DNA of 64,000 nt from Acidobacteriota bacterium (GTDB taxonomy: Bacteria; Acidobacteriota; Vicinamibacteria; Vicinamibacterales; UBA8438): assembly GCA_009838525.1 (NCBI GenBank), contig VXRJ01000010.1, forward strand, positions 36,520-100,519. Reading direction: 5' to 3'. A program made the position numbers and the translations under genes. Below are positions 41,186 to 50,560 of this stretch, in pieces (the stretch's first letter is position 1; every line of letters begins with the position of its first letter). The notes under the pieces were generated by a model. It worked only from the letters and a program-made list of their open reading frames with translations. It did not search any database and had not been told where the DNA came from.

Positions 41186-42520
41186 TCAGGGCGCGTCGCC
41201 GCGCGCGACATCCATGATGAGGCGGCTGAGCAGGTAGATGCGGGGTTCGATGGAAGAGAGTTCCACGTATTCGGCCGTGTCGGAGTGGGCTCCGAAGCCA
41301 ACGAGGCCGAGGCCTTCGATTACCGCCCCGTCGTTCTCCAGCGCCGCGAAGGCGGCGTCCGTCCCCCCACCCGCCGCCTGATCGGAAACGCCCAGCTCGC
41401 GGCCCAGCTCGCGGTAGATCGACTGCGCGTGCGCGGCCAGCCGGCGCGCCCGGCGGGTCACCTCCAGGGGTGGACGGCGGCGTTCGAAGGTGACTTCGAC
41501 GGTGGTGCCGGGAATCAACTGATTGCGGATCCGCTCGCGCACCCGTCGTTCCACTACGTCGTAGGACGCGACGCGCAACACCCGATAGTCGGCGGTCGCG
41601 CTCGCCTCGGCCGGAATGACGTTGCGTGTCGCGCCGGCCGACGCGATCGTCCAGTTCAACTTGATACCTTGCCGAGGATCGCTCAGGTCGCTCATCTGCA
41701 GCACCTGGTGCGCCAGTTCGTACAAGGCGTTGCGGCCGCGCTCCGGCGCGCCGCCGGCGTGCGACGCGCGGCCGGTCACCTTCAACAGCACCGCGCCGAT
41801 CCCGGCCGTGGTGAGGGCGAGGCGATCCGTCGATCCGCCCCCTTCGCACGAGAAGACCACGTCGTGCTCCGCTCCGAGCCGCGTGATCAGGAAGCGCGAG
41901 CCGGCGGAACTCACCTCCTCGTCACCGTTGATCAGCACCGTGATGAGCTCGTAGTCGTCGAACTCGAGCGCGCGCAGCACGGACAGGACGTGCAGGATCA
42001 GCGCGATCCCCTGCTTGTCGTCGACAATGCCCAAGCCGTAGGCGCGGCCGTCGGTGATGCGGAAAGGCTGTTCGGCAAGCTGGCCGCGCAGATAGACCGT
42101 GTCCATGTGCGCCAGCAACAGGATGCGCCCGGTGCCGGAGCCGCGGAATCGGGCGACGACGCTTTGGCCAATCTCCTCCGGGGTATCGACCATGACGTAG
42201 GGATCATCGTGGGACACCAGCTCCACGTCGCCCCCGACGGCGCGCAACCGGTCGGCGATGAGCGACGCGATCTCCCGCAGGCCCTCGGCGTCGCGACTGC
42301 CCGATTCGATCGAGACGAGATCGCGCATCGTCGCGATCATCGGCTCCCGTTCCGCCTGAGCCGCCGCCATGACGGCGTCGCCAGTCTGTGCCCCGGACCG
42401 TGCGGCGACGCTGGCCGGCAATGGGGAACAAGCGGCGGCGCACACGAGCGTGACGAGCGCCAGCGCGCCATGCCCGGCGCGCCGGCGCCAAGCTCCTAGG
42501 GGCGGCAGTCTTCGGGGCAT
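41186..42520 (-). CDS. M20 family metallopeptidase (glutamate carboxypeptidase-like), exported
   Basis: A 444-residue zinc peptidase of clan MH. Metal and catalytic motifs: HMDTVY (His138, Asp140), GIVDDKQG (Asp167), NGDEEVSS (Glu201/Glu202) and a late EYVE near the C-terminus. The dimerisation domain shows KVTGRASHAGGAPERGRNAL. A signal segment with a possible lipobox (LVTLVCAAAC, Cys31) suggests a periplasmic lipoprotein. The closest named relatives are carboxypeptidase G2-like enzymes, which release C-terminal glutamate. It ends in the GC-rich repeat after the PQQ gene (convergent). Exact substrate unknown. Confidence 0.87.
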   Translation of the reverse strand: MPRRLPPLGAWRRRAGHGALALVTLVCAAACSPLPASVAARSGAQTGDAVMAAAQAEREPMIATMRDLVSIESGSRDAEGLREIASLIADRLRAVGGDVELVSHDDPYVMVDTPEEIGQSVVARFRGSGTGRILLLAHMDTVYLRGQLAEQPFRITDGRAYGLGIVDDKQGIALILHVLSVLRALEFDDYELITVLINGDEEVSSAGSRFLITRLGAEHDVVFSCEGGGSTDRLALTTAGIGAVLLKVTGRASHAGGAPERGRNALYELAHQVLQMSDLSDPRQGIKLNWTIASAGATRNVIPAEASATADYRVLRVASYDVVERRVRERIRNQLIPGTTVEVTFERRRPPLEVTRRARRLAAHAQSIYRELGRELGVSDQAAGGGTDAAFAALENDGAVIEGLGLVGFGAHSDTAEYVELSSIEPRIYLLSRLIMDVARGDAP

Positions 42521-42576
42521 GGCAACCGTATTCTCACACGACCGGGCGCAAATCGGATAGGGTGGTCCCCGTCGTG

Positions 42577-43014
42577 ATGACCCTCACCGCCGCCCTCCTG
42601 TCGCTCATCACGGTGGGACTGCATTACGAAGCGCTCGTCTTCATCTCGTTCTTCGTTCGGAAGGTGTGGAAATCAAGGCGAGTGGGCGTCGCGCTTGCCG
42701 TGACGCTGGCGCTAGGGGCTCACATAACGGAGGTCGGAGTCTATTCCGTCGCGTGGTACCTGCTGATCGATGCGGGAGCTGTCGAACTGGCGCACTTTGA
42801 CATGGAGGTCTTCGAGCCGACCCTGCTCGACATCTTCTATTTCTCGGGCACGGTCTACTCGTCGCTTGGATTTGGCGACATCGTGCCGGTTCGGGGAGGG
42901 CAGGTGCTCGCCGTGACGGAGTCCGTGACCGGGCTGGTGTTGATTGCCTGGACGGCTTCCTACACGTTCTTCGAGATGCAGACGCACTGGAGGGATGTCC
43001 GGGGAGGCTTATGA
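42577..43014 (+). CDS. Small two-TM ion channel (Ion_trans_2 type)
   Basis: A 145-residue membrane protein with hydrophobic segments at about 5-28, 37-64 and 108-130. The pore loop SSLGFGDIVP (95-104) matches a potassium-channel selectivity filter (TxGFGD) with Ser-Leu in place of Thr-Val. There is no cytoplasmic regulatory domain. It likely conducts K+ or another small cation as a tetramer. ATG 42577 is used; GTG 42562 is in frame. It converges with the lytic transglycosylase and overlaps its end by 6 bases. Confidence 0.78.
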   Translation: MTLTAALLSLITVGLHYEALVFISFFVRKVWKSRRVGVALAVTLALGAHITEVGVYSVAWYLLIDAGAVELAHFDMEVFEPTLLDIFYFSGTVYSSLGFGDIVPVRGGQVLAVTESVTGLVLIAWTASYTFFEMQTHWRDVRGGL

Positions 43015-44568
43015 GCCGCCCTGAGCAGCGAGCTCCTGGCGGCCGCGTTCGAAGAGGCCCTGGATCCGGTCGCTGCTGCGGAACTCCGTGAGGATGGCGC
43101 CGCGACGGTTGTTGATCAGGCTGTCGATCGTGAACCGGATCATCGTCGACATGACCGTTCCCTCTTCGGTTCCGGTCTCCGCGAACCGCGCGGCGAACTC
43201 CCGGAGCCGCTCGGCGAACGCACGCGTGTGCCAGTCCTCCAGAGGGGCTTCGATCCCCAGGAATTCGTCCAGAACGGCCGCGTACTCGGGAGTCGGCGGA
43301 CGGTGCCAGAACGATACGTCCGGTCCGAACTCCTCGACGTACATCGGAAGATAGACGTTGGCGCCGCGCGGCACCTGGCGGACGAGGGCCGGATTGTACC
43401 GCTTCAGTTCATCGCGCGACAGACCGGTTACGTCGGAGATGGCGCCGATGGCGAGGTTCCGCGGCGCGCGCATCGCGTAGACCCGGGACTGCGGCATCTC
43501 GAGGATCAGCCGGCGGACGTTATAGACGTTGCCGAACACCATCTCCGCATAAAGCGCCGAGCGCGGCCCGTAGGTGCGGAACAGTTGCCGGTAGCGCCGG
43601 ATAGAGATCTGCCGCAGCGCCTTGGCGAAGTCCGAACCGCGCAGATACTGCTCTCGCTTGTCGTTCGCGCCCAGCCGCTCACCGTTGATCATCGTGCGCC
43701 CGACATTGACGCCACCGGCGTGATGTTCCGACAGCGCCGGAATGAAGCTGCCGTACATCGTCGCCAGGATTGACAGGTAGGCGGCGCAGAATGGCGCCTG
43801 CGTCGTCTGGTTGTAACCCTCGATGACGTACGGAGAGAGCCGCTTCAGCAGACTCCAGTTCCGCGGCATCCATTGGCAGAAGCCGAGCGCGCGCACGCGG
43901 GAGCGAGCGCGGCCGTTCAGTCCCGATTCGACCATCGCCTGGGCGAGGCCGATCTCCGCCGGCACGCCGAACCGCTCGTAGATCCGGCCCCATTCCTTCA
44001 GGAAGTCGCCGTGGCGCGTCGCGTGCGGCGCCAGGAAGCGACCGCGGGTCGGATTATGGAGGACATCCCCGACGACTGGTTCGAGCAACTCCGCCACCCG
44101 GTCGCGACGGTCCCCGAGCCGGCGCGGCAGGGATTGTCCCTGCAGCACGTTGGCGTGCGCCGGGTCGACCCATTCGCCATCGCGGGCCCAATTGCCACGT
44201 TGCGGGAACGTCGCTAACAGGTGGCCGTCGGTACCGCTGCCGTAGACGATGCTGCCGTCGGGGATTGTAAAAATGTGCTGCCAGAACGGGTACGCGGGAC
44301 GGTGGATCCGGAAGGCGGCAACGTCGGCATCGTAGCGGGCCTGAGCCTGACCCGCGACCGCCTGCATCGTGCCTGCGGCGGCTTCCGGCAACTCCGCCGG
44401 CACCGGCGGCCCCACCTCATGCGCCGACTGCGCCCGGACGACCACGGAGGCGGTTTCGTCCGCGAGGCCCGCCACCAGCAGACCGGTCGCGACGACCGCT
44501 ACGAGTGGTCCGAGCACCGTGGTTGGCCGTTGACCGAGAGATTGCACCAGGAACGCTTTCCCGCGCAT
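43009..44568 (-). CDS. Lytic transglycosylase (SLT domain) with LysM-like C-terminal region
   Basis: A 519-residue envelope protein. A membrane or signal segment is at about residues 17-36. The SLT/lysozyme-like domain carries GLAQAMVESGLN with the catalytic Glu214, then ALGFCQWMPRNW and YLSILATMYGSF. Beyond it, GAISDVTGLSRDELKRYNPALVRQVPRGANVYLP (parts quoted) looks like a LysM-type peptidoglycan-binding unit, as in MltD. It cleaves peptidoglycan glycosidic bonds in the periplasm. It converges with the channel gene, with the two stops overlapping. Confidence 0.85.
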   Translation of the reverse strand: MRGKAFLVQSLGQRPTTVLGPLVAVVATGLLVAGLADETASVVVRAQSAHEVGPPVPAELPEAAAGTMQAVAGQAQARYDADVAAFRIHRPAYPFWQHIFTIPDGSIVYGSGTDGHLLATFPQRGNWARDGEWVDPAHANVLQGQSLPRRLGDRRDRVAELLEPVVGDVLHNPTRGRFLAPHATRHGDFLKEWGRIYERFGVPAEIGLAQAMVESGLNGRARSRVRALGFCQWMPRNWSLLKRLSPYVIEGYNQTTQAPFCAAYLSILATMYGSFIPALSEHHAGGVNVGRTMINGERLGANDKREQYLRGSDFAKALRQISIRRYRQLFRTYGPRSALYAEMVFGNVYNVRRLILEMPQSRVYAMRAPRNLAIGAISDVTGLSRDELKRYNPALVRQVPRGANVYLPMYVEEFGPDVSFWHRPPTPEYAAVLDEFLGIEAPLEDWHTRAFAERLREFAARFAETGTEEGTVMSTMIRFTIDSLINNRRGAILTEFRSSDRIQGLFERGRQELAAQGGS

Positions 44569-44667
44569 CTGCGCGCCATTATATGCGTCTACTATCGGCC
44601 GGCGCGAGTGGAACCTGCAGCCCCACGGAGCGGCGCCGGCCCTGCCGACTGCGGTATTGTTGGAGCC

Positions 44668-45810
44668 ATGCTGACCAACAGGCCCCTGGCCGTCGCGCTT
44701 GCCATCATGCTGCTCGGCGCCGGCTGCGCCGGCAATTCAGACGGGCCGATCACACTCCACGATGAGGTGTCTCTGCTCCGTCTGCCGGATGGGGGCCGCT
44801 TGCCGAGGGCTCTTTTGGACGACCACGGGACCGTCCATGTCGTCTATTTCGAAGGCGAGCCGCGCGCGGGAGACCTTCGCTACGTCACGCGGGCGTCGGG
44901 GGCGTCCGCCTGGTCGGAGCCGCAGTACGTGAACTCGCAGCGGGGCACGGTCGTGGGGATGGGCCCGATCGACGGCGGGCAGATGGCATTGGGCCGCGAT
45001 GGCCGGCTGCACGTCGTCTGGTTCAAGCTGGGCCGGACCGAGTTCCTCTACACACGGACCAACGATACGGGAACCGGCTTCGAGCCACAGTTCGCGCTTG
45101 CCGGTGGAGAAGGCGTGGAGGCAGGGCCGTCAGTGGCCGCCGACGAGTCCGGCAACGTCTACATCTTCTGGCACACGGGAGAGCCGCCCGATTCCGAACG
45201 CGCCGTTTTCATGGCCGCCTCGCAGGACGACGGCCGGACGTTCTCGATCCCCCGGCCGATCAGCCCGGCCGCCGAGGGGGCGTGCGACTGCTGCGGGCTG
45301 CATGCGCTGGCGGGCGCATCGGGCTCGTCCAGGGGCAACGTCTACGTCTCCTACCGCGGCGCTGGCGACAACATCCGGCGGAGCCAGCGGCTGCTGATGT
45401 CAGGGGACGGGGGCGAGACGTTCAGCGACCGCGAGCTCGACCCGTGGGAGATAAACGCCTGCCCGATCTCGACGACCAGCCTCGCCAACGGGCCCGATGG
45501 CGTCACCGTGGCCTGGGAAACTGAAGGTCAAGTCTACTTCAGGAAGATCCACGCCGGCGAAACAACCTCGTCGCCGGCGGGAGAGCTCCTGGCGCGGCAG
45601 AAGAACCCGGCGGTGGCCGTGAATGAACGGCACGAGACGCTTCTCGCGTGGGGCGACGGTCCGGGCTGGCAGTCGGGCGGGACCTTCCACTGGCAGCTCT
45701 TCGGCGAAGGCAGGACGACCGACGACCGCGGGACCGGACCGGAGATTCCGGAAGGGAGCGTGGCCGCCATCGTCGCGGAACCCGACGGCCGGTTCCTCGT
45801 CATCTACTAG
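44668..45810 (+). CDS. Exported BNR/sialidase-like repeat lipoprotein
   Basis: A 380-residue exported protein with a lipoprotein signal (LAIMLLGAGCAG, Cys19). The body has repeated strand motifs of the BNR/Asp-box type (ASQDDGRTFSIP, MSGDGGETFSDREL) and DxHGTVHVVYF-like strands, so a six-bladed propeller is likely. The segment GACDCCGLHALAG and a later ACPIST suggest disulphides. True sialidase catalytic arginines were not identified, so enzymatic activity is not claimed. It may be an extracytoplasmic binding or glycan-processing protein. Confidence 0.72.
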   Translation: MLTNRPLAVALAIMLLGAGCAGNSDGPITLHDEVSLLRLPDGGRLPRALLDDHGTVHVVYFEGEPRAGDLRYVTRASGASAWSEPQYVNSQRGTVVGMGPIDGGQMALGRDGRLHVVWFKLGRTEFLYTRTNDTGTGFEPQFALAGGEGVEAGPSVAADESGNVYIFWHTGEPPDSERAVFMAASQDDGRTFSIPRPISPAAEGACDCCGLHALAGASGSSRGNVYVSYRGAGDNIRRSQRLLMSGDGGETFSDRELDPWEINACPISTTSLANGPDGVTVAWETEGQVYFRKIHAGETTSSPAGELLARQKNPAVAVNERHETLLAWGDGPGWQSGGTFHWQLFGEGRTTDDRGTGPEIPEGSVAAIVAEPDGRFLVIY

Positions 45811-45864
45811 ACGGAAGTCCCCGCGCCGCGCACGGCGCCACGGGAAACCCCTTAGCCGCTGAAT

Positions 45865-45897
45865 CGGCAGTCCTGCCGACGCGCCCGCCAGGGCGCG
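45865..45897. repeat. Double hairpin between convergent genes
   Basis: CGGCAG/CTGCCG (45865-45878) is followed by CGCGCCC/GGGCGCG (45880-45897, GCCA loop). The second hairpin also occurs at 32066-32082, and a related GGCGCG element lies at 41165-41196. Placed between two converging genes it may double as a bidirectional terminator. Confidence 0.6.
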
Positions 45898-47055
45898 CTA
45901 GTTCGCCACCGGATACTTGGTCAGACCGCCGCCCGCGAACGGCCGCGAAGCAGGGCCCTCGGCAACGAAGACGTTGCCATCCTCGTCGACCGCGATTCCC
46001 TCGCCCGCCAGCCCCTGCAAGACCCTCCCCTCGGACGGGATGTGAGGCGGAATGAACCCGGTGACGCGATCCTCGCCTGCCGAACCGATCCGTACGCCGT
46101 TCATCCAGCCGTAGTGGTTCCGCTCTGTCGACTCCGAGTCGATGGCGTACAGGGTGTCATCCGCGGTGATGAACAGCCCGCTGATGCGGCTGAACTGGTA
46201 GTAGATGTCGAGCAACTCGCCCTCGCGGTCGAAGATCTGGATCCGGTGGTTGCCGCGGTCGGCAACGAACAGCCGCCCCTGCGAGTCGAACTCCACCCCG
46301 TGCGGCGTGCGGAACTGCCCGGGACGGAAACCGATCTCGCCCCACTGCTTGATGAAGTTGCCTTCGGCGTCGTACTTCAGGATGCGGCCGGTCCGACCCT
46401 CCGGCGGATCGGGATTCTGGCCGCTGTGACCGTCCGAAACGAAGATCTCGCCTGTCGGTCCCCAGGTAACGACGTCGCACGGCTCGTTCAGATGACGTCC
46501 CTCCGGGTCGCTGCCCGGCTCGCCGGCCACACCGAGGGTCATGAGGACTTCACCCTCGGGGCTGAACTTGAACACCTGATGTCCGATCTCGTCGTTCCCC
46601 TGCGAATCGGTTACCCAGACATTGCCGTCGTCGTCGACGTGCAGACCGTGCGGCAGCACGAACAGTCCCGCGCCGAAGCTGGCGAGCAACTCGCCCGTGT
46701 TGCGGTCGTACTTCAGGATCGGATCGACTGTCGGGTTGGCGGCGCAGCCGCCGTCCAGTCCGTTCGCCCCGCAGCGGTCGTACACCCAGACGTGACCGTC
46801 GGTGGGATCAATGTCGATGCCCGCCGTCGATCCCCATGTGCGGTCGTCCGGCAACTCAGCCCACTGCGTGAGCACGTCACTGGTCGGGTTCGGCAGGTTA
46901 CGTTGCACGAGATCGGCATTGCCCATCGGCTCCGCCATTGCTGCGTCGTCGGCCGGCGCCATCTCCGCGCCACCCCCGCAGGCCACCGCGGCGGCCATCG
47001 CCACCAGCGCGAAGAGCGTCCCACCGCGCCTGACTACGAATCGATAGTCCATCAT
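45898..47055 (-). CDS. NHL-repeat (six-bladed propeller) lipoprotein
   Basis: A 385-residue exported protein. A lipoprotein signal (LVAMAAAVACGGG, Cys26) starts at the ATG at 47055. NHL repeats recur: GLHVDDDGNVWVTDS, HGVEFDSQGRLFVADRGNHRIQIFD and GIAVDEDGNVFVAEG. The arrangement resembles peptidyl-alpha-hydroxyglycine alpha-amidating lyase-like propellers, but the lyase metal ligands cannot be checked without alignment. Cys pairs (RCGANGLDGGC) may form a disulphide. Role uncertain. Confidence 0.82.
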   Translation of the reverse strand: MMDYRFVVRRGGTLFALVAMAAAVACGGGAEMAPADDAAMAEPMGNADLVQRNLPNPTSDVLTQWAELPDDRTWGSTAGIDIDPTDGHVWVYDRCGANGLDGGCAANPTVDPILKYDRNTGELLASFGAGLFVLPHGLHVDDDGNVWVTDSQGNDEIGHQVFKFSPEGEVLMTLGVAGEPGSDPEGRHLNEPCDVVTWGPTGEIFVSDGHSGQNPDPPEGRTGRILKYDAEGNFIKQWGEIGFRPGQFRTPHGVEFDSQGRLFVADRGNHRIQIFDREGELLDIYYQFSRISGLFITADDTLYAIDSESTERNHYGWMNGVRIGSAGEDRVTGFIPPHIPSEGRVLQGLAGEGIAVDEDGNVFVAEGPASRPFAGGGLTKYPVAN

Positions 47056-47186
47056 GGTCTTCTCTCCTAGGATCCGGTCGTCGGAACCCGTTCAGAAGCC
47101 CGATCCTAGCCGAAACCGTTACAGGTTCCAACCGGGGAAACGCACGCCGCCACGGGGACGTCAATCGGCGGTAGGATCGATTCTCG

Positions 47187-48083
47187 ATGGCTTCTTCGGC
47201 CCTGGCCGCGCGCCGCACCGCGGTAACCATCGCCATGCTGTTGCTGCCCACAGCCGGCGGCGCCCAGACCGCGCCGCACACCCCCTGGGGAGACCCCGAC
47301 CTGCAGGGTCTCTGGAACCACGGCACGGCAACCCCGCTCGAGCGGCCCGAACGCTACGGTGAGCGGCCGCTGCTGGACGAGGCGGAAGTTGCGGAGGTGA
47401 ATGCCGCCCAGACGTCGGCTGAAGGGGTCGGTGCGCGCCGCGTGGTCTGGTGGGAGCGCTCGCTCTCCGACGGGCGGACGGCGATGATCGTCGACCCGCC
47501 CGACGGCCGGATTCCGTGGTCGGAGGCGGGCCGCGCAGCGCTTGACGCTCGCTCGCCCGACGGGTTCGACAACCCAGAGGAGCGCAACCTGCCGGGGCGC
47601 TGTATCTCGTACGGCATCCCGCGCCTCGGCGGCCCTTACAGTCAGAACATCCATATCGCGCAGGCGCCGGACCAACTGATTCTCTTCTTCGAGATGGTGC
47701 ACGAGTACCGCGTGGTCTGGCTCGATGGGCGGCCTCGCCTCCCGGACGAAATCCGCCTGTGGCTGGGTGACTCGCGCGGCCGCTTTGAGGGCGACACCCT
47801 CGTCGTCGAAACCACCAACTTCCACCCTGACCAGGAGTTCCAGCGTCTCTCGATGGAAAACGTGACGCTCACCGAGCGCTTCACGCGGACCGGCGACGAC
47901 GCGATCCGCTACGCCGTGACGTTCGAGGACCCGTCGCTCTGGTCCCGCCCGTGGACGGCCGAGATCCGCATGCCGCGGACCGAGGGGCCGATGTTCGAGT
48001 TCGCCTGTCATGAGGGCAACGTCGGCATGACCGCGATACTGGAAATCGCGCGGTGGGAAGAAGAGCAGGCCGCAGGACGCTGA
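47187..48083 (+). CDS. Exported protein of an uncharacterised acidobacterial family (paralogue of 50561)
   Basis: A 298-residue exported protein with a signal peptide ending near GAQ/TAP. It opens TPWGDPDLQGLWNHGTATPLERP and contains DPPDGRIPWS, GPYSQNIHIAQAPDQLIL, SRGRFEGDTLVVETTNF and FEFACHEGNVGMTAIL. The same landmarks occur in the protein at 50561-51577, so the two are members of one family, very common in Acidobacteriota and without known function. The stop overlaps the ATG of the DUF5916 gene (TGATG), so they are coupled. Confidence 0.8.
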   Translation: MASSALAARRTAVTIAMLLLPTAGGAQTAPHTPWGDPDLQGLWNHGTATPLERPERYGERPLLDEAEVAEVNAAQTSAEGVGARRVVWWERSLSDGRTAMIVDPPDGRIPWSEAGRAALDARSPDGFDNPEERNLPGRCISYGIPRLGGPYSQNIHIAQAPDQLILFFEMVHEYRVVWLDGRPRLPDEIRLWLGDSRGRFEGDTLVVETTNFHPDQEFQRLSMENVTLTERFTRTGDDAIRYAVTFEDPSLWSRPWTAEIRMPRTEGPMFEFACHEGNVGMTAILEIARWEEEQAAGR

Positions 48084-50452
48084 TGGCGACCCGGGTTCCT
48101 GCTCTTGTTTTCGCGGCGGCGCTGGCCCTCGCGGCCCCGGCGGTAACGGCAGGCCAACCGGGGGAGGCCGGATCGCAGCCCGCGGCGCAGTCGGCACCCA
48201 CGGCCCCGACGGAGATCTTCGGACCGGCACCACCTGTGCCGCCCGCCGTGATAGTGCGTGATGCCAGTGGAGTCACGCTTCGCGCCACACGTATCGGGCA
48301 GCGCATCGACATCGATGGCGATCTCGACGAGGAGATCTACGAGCAAGTGCAGTCGATGTCCGACTTCATCCAGAACGATCCGGTCGAGGGAGCGCCGGCC
48401 ACGGAGCGCACGGAGGTGTGGCTGCTGTTCGACGACGACAACGTCTACGTCGTCGCCCGGTGCTGGGAAACGCGCCCCGACCGGATTGTTGCGAACGAGA
48501 TGCGGCGCGATAACTTCCGCGTCGTGCGCGACGATAATTTCGCCTGGTCGTTCGACACCTTCTACGACCGGCGCAACGTGATCATGTTCGAGGTGACGGC
48601 GGTCGGTGGCCGCATCGACGCGCAGACCACCAACGAGTCGCAGGTAAACATGGATTGGAACCCCATCTGGGATTTCTCCGTGGGCCGCTTCGAAGGCGGG
48701 TGGACGATGGAGGCGGCGCTACCCTTCAAGTCGCTCCGCTACCGCGCCGGCGGACCGCAGGTCTGGGGCTTCCAGGCGCGCCGGGTGAACCGCTGGAAGA
48801 ACGAGTCGTCCTATCTGACGCCGCTTTCGGCCGCGCAGGGACTGCGGGGACACTTCCGCGCATCGCTTGCCGCCACGCTGGTCGGCATCGATGCACCCCC
48901 CGCATCGCGCCTATTCGAGGTGAAACCGTACGTGATCGGCGACCTCACGACGAATCTGGCGCCGGCCGATCCGGCAGCGCGGTTGTCGAATGACCCGAAC
49001 GGCGACTTTGGTATCGACGCCAAGCTGGGTGTCACCGAGGGACTCACCGCCGACTTCACCCTGAATCCCGACTTCGCGCAGGTTGAAGCGGACGAACAAC
49101 AGATCAACCTGACGCGCTTCAACCTCTTCTTTCCCGAGAAGCGCGAGTTCTTCCTGGAGAACCAGGGGATCTTCAGCTTCGGCGGCGGCGCGACGAGCGG
49201 CCGTATTGCGGGAGCGAACGACATGCCGATTCTGTTCTACAGCCGGCGGATCGGCCTCGAGGGGACGCGGGAGGTGCCCCTCCGGGCGGGGGGCCGGCTG
49301 ACTGGCCGGGCCGGCGCGTTCACGCTCGGGGCGATCAACATCCACTCGGGCGAGCTGCTTGCCGACGCGCCGGTCTCGACCAGCCTGACCCCCGGCGCGT
49401 TGGCCGCCGCGGCGCCGCTCGCGCCCGGCACCAACTTCACCGTGCTCCGGGCGAAACGCGACATCCTGCGGCGCAGCACCATCGGCCTGCTCTTCACCGG
49501 CCGGTCGCAGAGCCGGATCGGCGACGGGTCGAACGAGGCGTACGGCGCCGACGCCGTCTTCGGCTTTTACGACGACGTCACGATCAACACCCACTGGGCG
49601 CAGACCCGCACGCCCGGGCTCACCGGCAACGACACCAGCTACCGCGCACAGCTCGACTACCGGGGCGACCGGTACGGCGTAGAGTTGGAACACCTGCTGG
49701 TCGGCGATTCCTTCAATCCGGAGATCGGCTTCGTCCGCCGTCGCGACATGCGGCGCAGCTACGGCCTGTTCCGCTTCAGCCCCCGGCCGCAGAATATCGG
49801 TTGGGTCCGCCGCTTCCTGTGGAGCGGGTCGTTCGCCTACGTCGAAAACCTGGCCGGCCAGGTAGAGACACGCGAGGCAACCGGCATCTTCACGATTGAA
49901 CTCGACAACAGCGATATGTTCACGGTGAACGCCATGAAGTCGTACGAGTTCCTGCCGGTGCCGTTTCCGATCGCGAGGGGCGTCACGTTACCGGTTGCCG
50001 GCTACGATTTCACCAACGGCCAGGTGAGCTACCAGTTCGGGCCGCAGCGACGGATCGGCGGCACGATGATGGTGGAGCACGGCACCTTCTACAGCGGAAC
50101 GAAGACCGCCTTCACGGTCAGCCGGGGACGCGCCAGCATTACGAACCAGTTCTCGGTGGAACCAAGCTGGTCGATCAACCAGATCGACTTGGTGGAGGGG
50201 TCGTTCACGACGAATCTGATCGGCTCGCGGATCACCTACACGATGACGCCGCTGATGTTCGCCAGCGCGCTGCTGCAGTACAACTCCGCCGCCGACGCGG
50301 TCTCCGCCAACGTCCGGTTCCGCTGGGAGTATCAGCCGGGCAGCGAGCTGTTCATCGTCTTCAACGAACAGCGCGACACGACGATGCGGCGCTTCCCCGG
50401 CCTCGTGAACCGGGCGTTCGTCGTGAAGTTCAACCGGCTGTTCCGCTTCTGA
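48083..50452 (+). CDS. CBM9-like plus DUF5916 outer-membrane protein
   Basis: A 789-residue exported protein. The ATG at 48083 overlaps the preceding stop. After a signal peptide and a Pro/Ala-rich linker, a CBM9-like beta-sandwich (about 65-250; IDIDGDLDEEIYEQV, TERTEVWLLFDDDNVYVVAR) is followed by the DUF5916 region, which looks like a large beta-barrel (LNPDFAQVEADEQQINLTRF, FFPEKREFFLENQGIF). The last residue is Phe (VVKFNRLFRF), as required for barrel insertion. It probably binds or imports a carbohydrate. It is flanked by two related exported proteins. Confidence 0.87.
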   Translation: MATRVPALVFAAALALAAPAVTAGQPGEAGSQPAAQSAPTAPTEIFGPAPPVPPAVIVRDASGVTLRATRIGQRIDIDGDLDEEIYEQVQSMSDFIQNDPVEGAPATERTEVWLLFDDDNVYVVARCWETRPDRIVANEMRRDNFRVVRDDNFAWSFDTFYDRRNVIMFEVTAVGGRIDAQTTNESQVNMDWNPIWDFSVGRFEGGWTMEAALPFKSLRYRAGGPQVWGFQARRVNRWKNESSYLTPLSAAQGLRGHFRASLAATLVGIDAPPASRLFEVKPYVIGDLTTNLAPADPAARLSNDPNGDFGIDAKLGVTEGLTADFTLNPDFAQVEADEQQINLTRFNLFFPEKREFFLENQGIFSFGGGATSGRIAGANDMPILFYSRRIGLEGTREVPLRAGGRLTGRAGAFTLGAINIHSGELLADAPVSTSLTPGALAAAAPLAPGTNFTVLRAKRDILRRSTIGLLFTGRSQSRIGDGSNEAYGADAVFGFYDDVTINTHWAQTRTPGLTGNDTSYRAQLDYRGDRYGVELEHLLVGDSFNPEIGFVRRRDMRRSYGLFRFSPRPQNIGWVRRFLWSGSFAYVENLAGQVETREATGIFTIELDNSDMFTVNAMKSYEFLPVPFPIARGVTLPVAGYDFTNGQVSYQFGPQRRIGGTMMVEHGTFYSGTKTAFTVSRGRASITNQFSVEPSWSINQIDLVEGSFTTNLIGSRITYTMTPLMFASALLQYNSAADAVSANVRFRWEYQPGSELFIVFNEQRDTTMRRFPGLVNRAFVVKFNRLFRF

Positions 50453-50560
50453 CCGGCAGCCCTGGTGCAGAAGCCTCCAGACCCGCAGAGGCTATCGAAC
50501 CCGCCCGTCATCCAGCCTGTTTGAGAGTAGGATAGGGACTTCGACGCGAAGGAGACCGCC

